From Frigoribacterium sp. CG_9.8 (GTDB taxonomy: Bacteria; Actinomycetota; Actinomycetes; Actinomycetales; Microbacteriaceae), in assembly GCF_015751965.1 (NCBI RefSeq), contig NZ_JADOVH010000003.1, forward strand, positions 124,001 through 188,000: a DNA stretch of 64,000 nucleotides. The letters are read 5' to 3'. This document shows positions 52,211-60,108 of the stretch, piece after piece. Position numbers and translations under genes: made by a program. The notes under the pieces are model-generated. The model did no database searches, was not told the DNA's origin, and saw only the letters and a list, made by a program, of their open reading frames with translations. The stretch's first letter is position 1. Every line of letters begins with the position of its first letter.

Positions 52211-52483
52211 ATGACTGATTCACAGCAGATTACGGATTCAGAAGACAGCTTTTCGGGGCCAGACGCTCGCAACATCAGCGATTGGACCGACCTCGGGCGG
52301 GAAATGTGGTCGTATCTCACCGGTCGAGGGGCTGCCGTCAACTACAGCTTCATCGACATGATCGTCGAGGTGCCCCGGGACATCGGACCCGACGCCCCGC
52401 GCGCCACCTGGCGGATCGACGGCACTCTTCGCGTCACGACAAGTGACGACCAGGACGCCGGCGCAGACCAACACCGCAACTAG
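52211..52483 (+). CDS. Small acidic protein of unknown function
   Basis: 90 residues, acidic, without signal peptide or membrane segment. The centre NISDWTDLGREMWSYLTGRGAAVNYSFIDM and VEVPRDIGPDAPRATWRIDGTLRV look folded, with predicted helix then strands; both ends are disordered. A strong ribosome binding site and promoter precede it, and the next gene begins 2 bases after its stop. I do not recognise a family. Its pairing with the FHA-like protein suggests a joint role. Confidence 0.75.
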   Translation: MTDSQQITDSEDSFSGPDARNISDWTDLGREMWSYLTGRGAAVNYSFIDMIVEVPRDIGPDAPRATWRIDGTLRVTTSDDQDAGADQHRN

Positions 52484-52485
52484 CG

Positions 52486-53367
52486 ATGGTTGCGATGCCG
52501 AGGCTTGACATCGACCTCACTTTCTCGCTCGATGAGCCGGGGTCGACAGCGGGCACAGCGCTCGAAGGCACGATCACGGCGGCGGGGACCGATGTCAAGA
52601 TATTTGCCAGCAACCCCGCGTTACTGGCTCAGGGTCAAAATGTGAAGCTCGCCGACATCCGCAGCATTGCTCAGGAGATCGCTAGTTTTGGACTGTCCAT
52701 CACACTGGCTGGTCCCGATGGTGTCATCGCCCGAATCGGCAACGTCAATGCCCCGATCCTCCAGCGCGTCGTCACCGGCTCGCCCAACATCAGGCTGGGA
52801 AGCCCAGCAGCACTAGCTCCGTTACTTCGTCGGCGTGGCGCCTCGGCGGCAATCATTGCACTGCCACCGATGACCCTGTTTCCGATCGTTCCCACCGTGA
52901 GCCGGCGTATTCGGCGCACCGCGACGACAACGCACAACGCTCCGGGTTCCGGTCGTCCGCGTCTCATCTTCGTCGTGGGATCTAAAAACTGGGACGGGAG
53001 GATGCCACGGGAGTTCAACCTCCTGCCCGACGGCACGACTATCGGGTCGGGTGCCGAGGCGGACCTGCAACTTGAGGACTTGAATCCCATCCATGCTGAG
53101 ATTCGTCACACCGCAGACGACGAATACGTGCTCTACCCGATCGGGGAGCTGACGGGCAGCTCGCGCCTTGCCGGGGCGGGTGGACGCAGGGACGGTGGAC
53201 AGGTGCTTCGCACGGGAACCCGGATCGAGTTTGGCAAGTGGAAGATGGCCTATTTTCGCGAAGAGTTTGCCGATCATGGTCGTCCCCACGGTGGCCGTGT
53301 CGGCGGGGAATTCGCCCGTCAGAAACCCCAGGACGACACCCGGCCCGGGCATACCGAACGTAGCTAG
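52486..53367 (+). CDS. FHA-domain-like protein with degenerate phosphothreonine site
   Basis: 293 residues. Residues 160-258 read as an FHA fold (FNLLPDGTTIGSGAEADLQL, LNPIHAEIRH, LRTGTRIEFGKWKMAYFR). The canonical pThr contacts are lost: the GR pair is G187-S188 and the SxxH Ser is N200 before H203. The N-terminal 110 residues are a separate domain that I do not recognise; residues 140-160 form a basic linker. The C-terminus is a His/Arg/Gly-rich tail. It is cytoplasmic with no membrane segment. ATG at 52495 is an alternative start. It probably binds a protein without phosphothreonine dependence. Confidence 0.75.
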   Translation: MVAMPRLDIDLTFSLDEPGSTAGTALEGTITAAGTDVKIFASNPALLAQGQNVKLADIRSIAQEIASFGLSITLAGPDGVIARIGNVNAPILQRVVTGSPNIRLGSPAALAPLLRRRGASAAIIALPPMTLFPIVPTVSRRIRRTATTTHNAPGSGRPRLIFVVGSKNWDGRMPREFNLLPDGTTIGSGAEADLQLEDLNPIHAEIRHTADDEYVLYPIGELTGSSRLAGAGGRRDGGQVLRTGTRIEFGKWKMAYFREEFADHGRPHGGRVGGEFARQKPQDDTRPGHTERS

Positions 53368-53378
53368 CGGGGCGAAAC

Positions 53379-54179
53379 GTGACGGTAGATGCCCGGGCAA
53401 GCATGTTCCAATCGGATTCGATTGCGGAGAATTATCGCCGCTACCTCTCGCCGACAGTATTCGACCCCTGGGCGCGACTGCTGGTGGAAACGGTTATCCC
53501 TGCGCCGGGTGACACTGTCTTGGATGTTGCCTCCGGCACGGGTGCCGTTGCTCGGGCGGCAGCACTCGCGGCAGGGCCGACCGGACGGGTGATCGCGAGC
53601 GATCTCAGCGCCGGGATGCTCGCCGAGGTCTCCTCCAATGCCGGTCTGAAAAGTGCACCGATAGAGACCCTGGAAGCTGCGGCAACCGCCATCCCGCTCG
53701 AAGACGAATCAGTTGATGTTGTCTACTGCCAGCATGGGCTCCCCTTCGTTCGCGACCAGCGAACTGCTCTTACTGAGATGAAGCGGGTGCTTCGACCCGG
53801 CGGCAGCTTGGGGATCATTACTTGGGTTGCGGGTATGCGACTCGAACCATTCGACAGCTATGGGGATGTCTTGCGCGAGGAAGGTCCAACAGAGCCATTC
53901 CCGCGTGCCTGGGATTTTGATTCGGTCAAGATGACCCGCGCACAGCTCCTGAAGCACCTTGCCGGGTTCGAGGATGTGACGGTGAATACCGTTTCGATCC
54001 GACTCGACTGGCCGAGCGTCGACGATGCGGTCGCTGGCATACTCGGGACGCCGTACGGACCGGTGTTCTCCTCGCTCCTGCCGGAGCGGCACGATCATGC
54101 ACTGTCAGTACTGCGGGACTGGATGACCGCCTCGCCGCATCCGCTCGTCACCGCGTTCGTGGCGACCGCCCGAGCCTGA
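53379..54179 (+). CDS. Class I SAM-dependent methyltransferase
   Basis: 266 residues with a UbiE/Methyltransf_11-type core. Motif I is VLDVASGTGAVARAAA, the acidic loop IASDLSAGML, and the post-motif KRVLRPGGSLGIITW. The C-terminal 100 residues cap the active site and would set the substrate, which cannot be read. The GTG begins 11 bases after the FHA-like gene, so the three genes may be one transcript. Menaquinone or other small-molecule methylation is possible but unproven. Confidence 0.85.
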   Translation: MTVDARASMFQSDSIAENYRRYLSPTVFDPWARLLVETVIPAPGDTVLDVASGTGAVARAAALAAGPTGRVIASDLSAGMLAEVSSNAGLKSAPIETLEAAATAIPLEDESVDVVYCQHGLPFVRDQRTALTEMKRVLRPGGSLGIITWVAGMRLEPFDSYGDVLREEGPTEPFPRAWDFDSVKMTRAQLLKHLAGFEDVTVNTVSIRLDWPSVDDAVAGILGTPYGPVFSSLLPERHDHALSVLRDWMTASPHPLVTAFVATARA

Positions 54180-54227
54180 CCGCCAAGGCAGCCCCGAGCC
54201 GTCGTGGTGCTGTGCTGTGCCGTACCG

Positions 54228-54310
54228 TGCCGGTGGTGGGACTCGAACCCACACGCCCTTGCGAGCAAAGCATTTTGAGTGCTCCGCGTCTGCCATTCCG
54301 CCACACCGGC
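54228..54310 (-). tRNA. tRNA-Leu (anticodon CAA)
   Basis: The minus strand folds as a tRNA with a 7-bp acceptor stem (GCCGGTG with CACCGGC, discriminator A), anticodon stem GAGCA/TGCTT, loop CTCAAAA with anticodon CAA (reads UUG), a long type II variable arm and T-arm GTGGG-TTCGAGT-CCCAC. The 83 bases end without an encoded CCA. The long variable arm and the discriminator A are leucine identity features. Confidence 0.95.
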
Positions 54311-54336
54311 GCACGATACCGATCTCCAGAATACCG

Positions 54337-54342
54337 TAGGGT
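54337..54342 (+). promoter_or_regulatory. -10 element of a leaderless promoter for the PdtaR-type regulator
   Basis: TAGGGT ends 7 bases before the GTG at 54350. On the minus strand TATTCT (54328-54333) is a candidate -10 for the tRNA, so two divergent -10 boxes lie 3 bases apart. Confidence 0.55.
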
Positions 54343-54349
54343 TATTGTC

Positions 54350-54955
54350 GTGCCAGACCAGGAAAACACCGCCCAAACCCCCCGTCGTGTGGTGGTGGCC
54401 GAGGATGAGTCACTCATCCGCCTCGACATCGTAGAAACTCTTCGAGACAACGGGTTTGAGGTGGTCGGTGAGGCTGGAGACGGCGAGACTGCGGTCGCGC
54501 TTGCGACGGAGCTGCGTCCCGATCTGGTGATCATGGACGTGAAGATGCCGCTCCTCGATGGAATCTCCGCCGCGGAACGCCTCACCAAAAATCACATTGC
54601 GCCTGTCGTCCTGCTCACCGCGTTCAGCCAGAAGGAACTCGTCGAGCGGGCGACCGAAGCGGGAGCCCTTGCCTACGTGGTTAAGCCGTTCACGCCCAAT
54701 GACCTACTGCCGGCAATCGAGATTGCCCTTGCGCGCTACGCCCAGATCATCACGCTCGAGGCAGAGGTGACCGACCTCGTCGAACGTTTCGAGACCCGCA
54801 AGCTCGTCGATCGAGCCAAGGGATTGCTCAACGAGAAAATGGGGCTCACCGAGCCGGAGGCATTCCGATGGATTCAGAAGGCTTCCATGGACCGTCGTCT
54901 CACCATGCACGATGTTGCCCAAGCGATCATCGAACAGCTCTCCGCTAAAAAATAG
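54350..54955 (+). CDS. Response regulator with REC and ANTAR domains (PdtaR-like)
   Basis: 201 residues. The receiver domain (12-130) has the acidic pair ED at 18-19, the phosphoacceptor D63 in VIMDVKMPLLDG, T90 and K112 in VVKPF. The ANTAR RNA-binding domain (about 136-195) contains RKLVDRAKGLLNEKMGLTEPEAFRWIQKASMD. ANTAR proteins antiterminate transcription by holding paired RNA hairpins. It resembles PdtaR of Mycobacterium, partner of the kinase PdtaS; no kinase gene is adjacent. The GTG fits the leaderless promoter, and starts further upstream would run into the tRNA. Confidence 0.92.
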   Translation: MPDQENTAQTPRRVVVAEDESLIRLDIVETLRDNGFEVVGEAGDGETAVALATELRPDLVIMDVKMPLLDGISAAERLTKNHIAPVVLLTAFSQKELVERATEAGALAYVVKPFTPNDLLPAIEIALARYAQIITLEAEVTDLVERFETRKLVDRAKGLLNEKMGLTEPEAFRWIQKASMDRRLTMHDVAQAIIEQLSAKK

Positions 54956-55030
54956 GCGGTCTGCACCTGCGAAGCCGCACGTGCGAGGCAGCACGTTCAA
55001 GCTCGTCCGCGCTACTCGTTGTACGGGCCG

Positions 55031-55456
55031 TCAGGCGTCACGCAGAAAGTTGGTCATCCTCACGGTTGACAAGCGACGGCCCTGCTCATCGCGCATCACG
55101 ATTTCGTGAGTCGCAAGCGTTCGGCCGAGGCTGAGTGCCGTGCAGGTGCCGGTGACAAACCCTGAGGTGATCGAGCGACTGTGGGTTGCGTTGATTTCGA
55201 TGCCGACGGCGATGCGACCGGGGCCGGCATGGATTGCGGCTGATACGGACCCGAGGGTTTCTCCCAGCACTACGTGCGCGCCGCCGTGAAGCAGCCCGAC
55301 AACCTGGGTATTGCCCTCGACCGGCATCGTCGCAACCGAGCGTTCGGCCGAGAGTTCCAGAAATTCGAAACCCATTTTCTGAGCAAGGGGACCGCCACCG
55401 GAGTTCACGAGCCGCTCCATCAATTCCGGGTCGAGATCGTCGGGAATGATGGTCAT
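55031..55456 (-). CDS. Hotdog-fold thioesterase (PaaI family)
   Basis: 141 residues of the PaaI/DUF4442-like acyl-CoA thioesterase family. MERLVNSGGGPLAQKMGFEFLEL is the N-terminal block, VGLLHGGAHVVLGETLGSVSA holds the HGG turn and the acidic residue (Glu where many have Asp), and INATHSRSITSGFVTGTC the following strand. The ATG at 55456 excludes a long nonconserved extension that overlaps polA. It diverges from polA and converges on the PdtaR-type gene. Substrate unknown. Confidence 0.88.
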   Translation of the reverse strand: MTIIPDDLDPELMERLVNSGGGPLAQKMGFEFLELSAERSVATMPVEGNTQVVGLLHGGAHVVLGETLGSVSAAIHAGPGRIAVGIEINATHSRSITSGFVTGTCTALSLGRTLATHEIVMRDEQGRRLSTVRMTNFLRDA

Positions 55457-55498
55457 CGTCTTCTTCCTGGCGGGCTGCGGGGTGTCGGCGGCCGCGGA

Positions 55499-55504
55499 TA
55501 AGCT
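55499..55504 (+). promoter_or_regulatory. -10 element of a leaderless polA promoter
   Basis: TAAGCT ends 6 bases before the polA GTG, without a ribosome binding site. It lies in the 54-base divergent gap with the thioesterase. Confidence 0.5.
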
Positions 55505-55510
55505 GGCCTC

Positions 55511-58189
55511 GTGCCGGACAAAGAAAAGCCTACCCTCCTCGTTATCGACGGGCATTCGCTTGCCTTCCGGGCGTTTTACGCCCTGCCGGTCGACAGTTTT
55601 CAGAATCGGGAGGGTCAGCACACCAACGCGATCCACGGGTTCATCTCAATGATGCTCAACCTGTTGCAGAAGGAGAAACCTACGCACCTCGCCGTGGCTT
55701 TCGATATCTCTCGGTACTCCTTCCGCACCCGCGAGTACCCCGAATACAAGGGCACCCGCGGCGAGACCCCGGCCGAGTTCATCGGCCAGATCCCCCTCCT
55801 CGAAGAGGCGCTCCATGCCATGGGCATCACGACCATCTCCAAGGAGGATTACGAGGCGGATGACATCCTCGCGACGCTTGCGATGAAGGGCGCACAGGAG
55901 GGATTCCGGGTGCTCATCGTCTCTGGCGACCGCGATGCGATCCAGATGGTCAACGATGACGTGACGCTGCTCTACCCGAATGCTCGGGGGGTGTCCGAGC
56001 TCAAGCGTTACGACCGCGATGCGGTGTTTGAACGGTACGGCATCGAACCGCACCAGTATCCGGATGTCGCGGCGCTGGTCGGGGAGGCAAGCGACAATCT
56101 CATCGGCATCGACAAGGTGGGGGAGAAGACCGCCGTCAAGTGGATCACCAAGTACGGGGGCCTCGACGAGGTGCTCGCCCACGCAGACGAGATCACCGGT
56201 GTGGTCGGCGAAAAACTTCGCGAACAGCGGGACCGCGCCATCCGCAACCGCAAACTAAACCACCTGCTCACCGATGTCGAGCTGCCGGTCGGCCCTCACG
56301 ATCTCGATCGGCGCCCGATCGACGAGGCTGCCGTTCGCGAAGTATTCGACAAGCTACAGTTTCGCACCCTGCTCGACCGGGTGCTGAAGATCGCTGCGGC
56401 GGCGGGGGATCCGGTCTCCGTCGAGTCGACCGGTGAGGGTTCGACTGCACCCGGATCGACCATCCCGGGCGTGCGCACGATGATCGACGAAGAGCTCGGC
56501 CACTGGATCACGACGGTCACTGCGAATGGCATCCGAGCGCTCGGGCTGCACCTCGACCTCGGTGCGGAGGGGATCATCGGCTTTGGCCTGGCGACGGCGG
56601 ATGACTCGGCCTATGTACCGTGGGCCGCGGACCGCCCGGACTATGACGCGCTTTCTGCCTGGCTTGCCTCCCCGGCTCCCAAGTACCTGTTCGACTACAA
56701 GCCAGCACTCAAACGGCTGCAGAAGGTCGGACTCGCCCTCGATGGCGTCGTATTCGATACGACTCTCGCCGCGTGGCTGCTGAAGCCCGGCGGCCACGAC
56801 CAACCCCTCGCCGATCAGGTCTACAGCCACCTCGGTGAGCACCTGGCCGAACCGGATCCCAATCAGCTCGTTCCGGAGACGGATGCGGTGAGCGCGGCAA
56901 CGCAGGCCTGGTACGTGCTGCGCCTGTCTGAGTACCTCATCGAGCGCCTTGATGAGGGTTCACTTCGAGTGCTTCGCGAGATCGAGTTGCCCCTCGTACC
57001 GGTGATCTCGGCAATGGAGACCATGGGAATCACTGTGAATCCGGGCATCCTCGAGCGTCTCAATCGTGAGCTCGGTGAGACCGCGGCAGATCTCGCTACC
57101 CGGGCCTATGCCGAGATCGGTGGACGGGAGATCAACCTCGGGTCGCCCAAGCAGCTGCAACAAGTGCTGTTCGAAGACCTGCAGATGCCCAAGACCCGCG
57201 CCAACAAGACCGGGTACTCGACGGATGCTGCCTCCCTCGCCGATCTGCAGGAGCAGAACCCGCACCCCTTCCTCGATCTGTTGCTGCAGCACAGAGACGC
57301 AACGAAGCTGCGCCAGATCGTCGACACCCTGGAGCGGTCTATCGCGAATGATCACCGGGTGCATACCCGCTACGACCAGACCGGTACGAGCACGGGTCGC
57401 ATCTCGTCGACAGACCCCAACCTGCAGAATATTCCGGTGCGCACCTCGGTGGGCCGCGAGATCCGCACCGCCTTCGAGAGTGGGCCCGGGTTTGTCACAC
57501 TGCTGACTGCCGACTACTCGCAGATCGAAATGCGGATCATGGCGCACCTGTCCGGCGATGTTGGGCTTATCGAGGCCTTCAACTCGGGGGAGGACCTGCA
57601 CCGGTTCGTCGGCTCGCGGATCTTCGGAGTCGACCCGGTTGACGTGAGTCCCGCGATGCGGACGAAGGTGAAAGCAATGTCTTACGGACTGGCCTACGGG
57701 CTCAGCGCGTTCGGACTGAGCAAACAGCTACGCATCGAAAACTCCGAGGCCAAACAGTTGATGACCGACTACTTCGAGCGCTTCGGTGCCGTACGCGACT
57801 ATCTGCGCAGCGTCGTCGAGAAGGCACGAGAAGATGGCTACACCGAGACGATCTTCGGACGTCGCCGTCCCTTCCCTGACTTGGCCTCCAACAATCGGGT
57901 GCTGAAGCAGAATGCGGAGCGGGCCGCGCTCAACGCACCGATTCAGGGTTCGGCCGCCGACATCCTCAAGATTGCGATGCTCGGTGTGGCTGCTGATCTG
58001 CGCGAGCGCGGGCTGTCATCCCAGCTCCTGCTTCAGGTGCACGACGAGCTGGTCTTCGAGGTGACGGAGGGTGAACTCGACGAGCTCACTGCCGTCGTCA
58101 CCGACCGCATGGGTAATGCCGCTTCGCTCGCGGTACCCCTTGAAGTGCAGATCGGTCTCGGAGCGAACTGGGACACCGCCGCACACTGA
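55511..58189 (+). CDS. polA: DNA polymerase I
   Basis: 892 residues for Okazaki-fragment processing and repair. The 5' nuclease domain (about 1-290) has LLVIDGHSLAFRAFYAL and EADDILATLA. The 3'-5' exonuclease domain is folded but inactive by sequence: the DxE of motif I is absent in RALGLHLDLG and the other catalytic Asp are not conserved. The polymerase motifs are intact: A TADYSQIEMRIMAHLSGD, B RTKVKAMSYGLAYG and C LLQVHDELVFEV. Loss of proofreading is normal in actinobacterial PolA. The GTG gives the right N-terminus. Confidence 0.97.
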   Translation: MPDKEKPTLLVIDGHSLAFRAFYALPVDSFQNREGQHTNAIHGFISMMLNLLQKEKPTHLAVAFDISRYSFRTREYPEYKGTRGETPAEFIGQIPLLEEALHAMGITTISKEDYEADDILATLAMKGAQEGFRVLIVSGDRDAIQMVNDDVTLLYPNARGVSELKRYDRDAVFERYGIEPHQYPDVAALVGEASDNLIGIDKVGEKTAVKWITKYGGLDEVLAHADEITGVVGEKLREQRDRAIRNRKLNHLLTDVELPVGPHDLDRRPIDEAAVREVFDKLQFRTLLDRVLKIAAAAGDPVSVESTGEGSTAPGSTIPGVRTMIDEELGHWITTVTANGIRALGLHLDLGAEGIIGFGLATADDSAYVPWAADRPDYDALSAWLASPAPKYLFDYKPALKRLQKVGLALDGVVFDTTLAAWLLKPGGHDQPLADQVYSHLGEHLAEPDPNQLVPETDAVSAATQAWYVLRLSEYLIERLDEGSLRVLREIELPLVPVISAMETMGITVNPGILERLNRELGETAADLATRAYAEIGGREINLGSPKQLQQVLFEDLQMPKTRANKTGYSTDAASLADLQEQNPHPFLDLLLQHRDATKLRQIVDTLERSIANDHRVHTRYDQTGTSTGRISSTDPNLQNIPVRTSVGREIRTAFESGPGFVTLLTADYSQIEMRIMAHLSGDVGLIEAFNSGEDLHRFVGSRIFGVDPVDVSPAMRTKVKAMSYGLAYGLSAFGLSKQLRIENSEAKQLMTDYFERFGAVRDYLRSVVEKAREDGYTETIFGRRRPFPDLASNNRVLKQNAERAALNAPIQGSAADILKIAMLGVAADLRERGLSSQLLLQVHDELVFEVTEGELDELTAVVTDRMGNAASLAVPLEVQIGLGANWDTAAH

Positions 58190-58199
58190 ACGGCCCGCT

Positions 58200-58229
58200 G
58201 GATGCGGTGTCGACGGGTACGCCGCATCC
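58200..58229 (+). terminator. Stem-loop after polA
   Basis: GGATGCGG pairs with CCGCATCC, extended by three further pairs (one G-U), around an 8-base loop, 11 bases beyond the polA stop. No T-run follows directly. It probably ends polA transcription ahead of the next promoter. Confidence 0.6.
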
Positions 58230-58254
58230 GCGTGACCCGTTTATGTGGGTTCAG

Positions 58255-58284
58255 TTGACAACCGGACACAAACGGACTTATATA
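58255..58284 (+). promoter_or_regulatory. Sigma-70-type promoter of the PTS operon
   Basis: A perfect -35 TTGACA and a -10 TATATA are separated by 18 bases, in an AT-rich patch unusual for the window. Transcription would start near 58291, inside the palindrome that follows. Confidence 0.8.
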
Positions 58285-58288
58285 AGCA

Positions 58289-58312
58289 CAGAACAACATT
58301 TCTGTTGTCCTG
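58289..58312 (+). promoter_or_regulatory. Palindromic operator at the PTS operon start site
   Basis: CAGAACAACA and TGTTGTCCTG form a 24-base dyad with 9 of 10 pairs matching and a central TTTC. It covers the predicted start of transcription, about 20 bases before the DeoR-family gene. Binding by that regulator, relieved by a sugar phosphate, is the natural reading; this is inference. Confidence 0.7.
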
Positions 58313-58331
58313 ATGCCGACGAAGAGGTCCG

Positions 58332-59093
58332 ATGTACGCTCCCGAGCGACACGAGCAGATCCTGGAGACTGCGCGGTCCTTCGGCCGTGTCGAGGTCGCC
58401 AGTCTCGCCCACGATCTCGCGGTGACACCGGAGACCGTGCGTCGGGATCTGACCGCACTTGAGCGCCGCGGGGTGCTGCGCCGGGTGCACGGCGGTGCGA
58501 TTCCGGTCGAACGATTCGGTAATGAGCCGGATGTCGCGGACCGCGAAGGCCACTCGGCCGAACAGAAAGAACGCATCGCCCTCGCCGCTCTTGAGGAGCT
58601 TCCCGATGGCGGATCGATCATTCTCGACGCTGGCACCACGACAGTGCGTCTCGCGCGCCTGCTGCCGACCGATCGTGAACTGACCGTCGTTACGCACTCG
58701 ATTCCGGTCGCGTCGATCCTCACCGGTCGACCCAACATCAGCCTCCACCTACTCGGCGGGGTTGTGCGCCCGCGCACACTCGCCGCAGTGGGGGAGTGGA
58801 CCAAGGCACAGATCGCGGACGTGTTTGCGGATGTCGCATTCATGGGGATCAATGGAATCAGTATCGAGCGCGGACTCACCACTCCCGATATCGCCGAGGC
58901 GACGATCAAACGGGCGCTGATCGAGGCATCCCGTCGCGTCATTGTCCTGGCCGATCACACCAAGTTCGGCCGCGAGGATTTTGCCCGCGTCGCTGGGTTG
59001 GGGGTCGTCGACACGATCATCACCGACAGCGGCCTCGATCTGGAGTTCGTCGAAGACATCGAGAATGCCGGCCCGACGGTGGTGGTCGTGTGA
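58332..59093 (+). CDS. DeoR-family transcriptional regulator of the PTS operon (FruR-like)
   Basis: 253 residues. The N-terminal winged helix (1-57) has the DeoR signature YAPERHEQILETARSFGRVEVASLAH then TPETVRRDLTALERRGVLRRVHGGA. The C-terminal sugar-phosphate sensor has DAGTTTVRLARLL, GGVVRPRTLAAVGEW and VLADHTKFGRE. DeoR regulators usually respond to phosphorylated sugars. It is first in its own operon behind a strong promoter with a palindromic operator, so autorepression is likely. The last base pair of its stop region overlaps the kinase GTG. Confidence 0.9.
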   Translation: MYAPERHEQILETARSFGRVEVASLAHDLAVTPETVRRDLTALERRGVLRRVHGGAIPVERFGNEPDVADREGHSAEQKERIALAALEELPDGGSIILDAGTTTVRLARLLPTDRELTVVTHSIPVASILTGRPNISLHLLGGVVRPRTLAAVGEWTKAQIADVFADVAFMGINGISIERGLTTPDIAEATIKRALIEASRRVIVLADHTKFGREDFARVAGLGVVDTIITDSGLDLEFVEDIENAGPTVVVV

Positions 59094-60043
59094 TCGTCTC
59101 GGTAACCCTCAATCCCAGCCTCGATCGCACGATCCAAGTCGATCGACTCGAGCGCGGTGCCGTGCTGCGCACCTCGGCACCCATGTTGGAGCCCGGCGGA
59201 AAAGGCGTCAATCTCACCCGGGCACTGACGCGAAATGGTATCGAGAGTGTCGCACTGCTGCCGGTCGGCGGGCCGGAGGGTGCCGAACTCAGCACGCTGC
59301 TTGATATTGCCGGAGTGGCGACGCGATTCGTGCCGGTGGAGGGGCGCACCCGGTCCAATCTCACGGTGTCAGAGCCGGATGGCACGATCACCAAGTTCAA
59401 TGAGCCCGGCTTCCCGCTGTCGGAGGATGATTTCTCGGTGCTCGCAACGACGCTGGCCGGACTCGTTTCGGCCCGCGATTGGGTGGTTTTCTCCGGCAGC
59501 ATGCCCCCGGAGTGCTCGGAGAAACAGCTGGTCGAATTGATGACCTCGGTGACCGACCTCGGCGCCTTTCTCGCGGTCGACACCAGCGGAACGGCTCTCA
59601 CCGCATCCATCGCTGCCCATCCACGGGTGATCAAACCCAATCGAGCGGAGCTTGCAGAGGCGGTCGGGCGAGAGCTCGACTCCATCTCAGATGTCATCGC
59701 GGCAGCCCAAGAACTCCGTGCACTCGGCGTGGAACGGGTTCTCGTCAGCCTGGGTGCTGATGGCGCGGTGCTGGTCGGAGAACACGGGGTGCTCGTCGGT
59801 GAATCCACCGTGCTCGAGCGGCGCAGCACGGTTGGGGCGGGCGATTGTTTCCTCGCGGGCTACCTGTCGAAATTCTCCCTCGATGAATCCGACGAGAATG
59901 CCGCACTCATCGAGGCGCTCGCATGGGGTGCCGCCGCAGTAAGTCTTCCCGGAACTTCCGTTCCCGGTCCCGGCGATATCGCCTCCACACACGTCCAGCT
60001 GGTATGGCAACCAGATTTGGATCGGCCATTCGTGGCCACATGA
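59090..60043 (+). CDS. 1-phosphofructokinase-like sugar-phosphate kinase (PfkB family)
   Basis: 317 residues, PfkB/ribokinase fold. The N-terminal VSVTLNPSLDRTIQVD and MLEPGGKGVNLTRAL match the FruK/LacC group, and RRSTVGAGDCFLAGYL holds the catalytic Asp and anion hole. It would phosphorylate fructose 1-phosphate or tagatose 6-phosphate to the bisphosphate. No fructose-specific PTS is beside it; the transporter is mannitol-type. That makes the true substrate the ketose phosphate produced by the dehydrogenase downstream. The GTG overlaps the regulator stop by 4 bases. Confidence 0.88.
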   Translation: MIVSVTLNPSLDRTIQVDRLERGAVLRTSAPMLEPGGKGVNLTRALTRNGIESVALLPVGGPEGAELSTLLDIAGVATRFVPVEGRTRSNLTVSEPDGTITKFNEPGFPLSEDDFSVLATTLAGLVSARDWVVFSGSMPPECSEKQLVELMTSVTDLGAFLAVDTSGTALTASIAAHPRVIKPNRAELAEAVGRELDSISDVIAAAQELRALGVERVLVSLGADGAVLVGEHGVLVGESTVLERRSTVGAGDCFLAGYLSKFSLDESDENAALIEALAWGAAAVSLPGTSVPGPGDIASTHVQLVWQPDLDRPFVAT

Positions 60044-60108
60044 ACGTCCGCCATATCCCTCCCGCCCCATCCGTTTCAGTCCTGACTCGTACAAAGGAGT
60101 ACCACTAA

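Noticed and set aside
54956-55030. Terminator between the convergent PdtaR-type gene and thioesterase
   Set aside because: The 75-base gap has a GCACGTGC palindrome and scattered GC repeats but no stem long enough to call.
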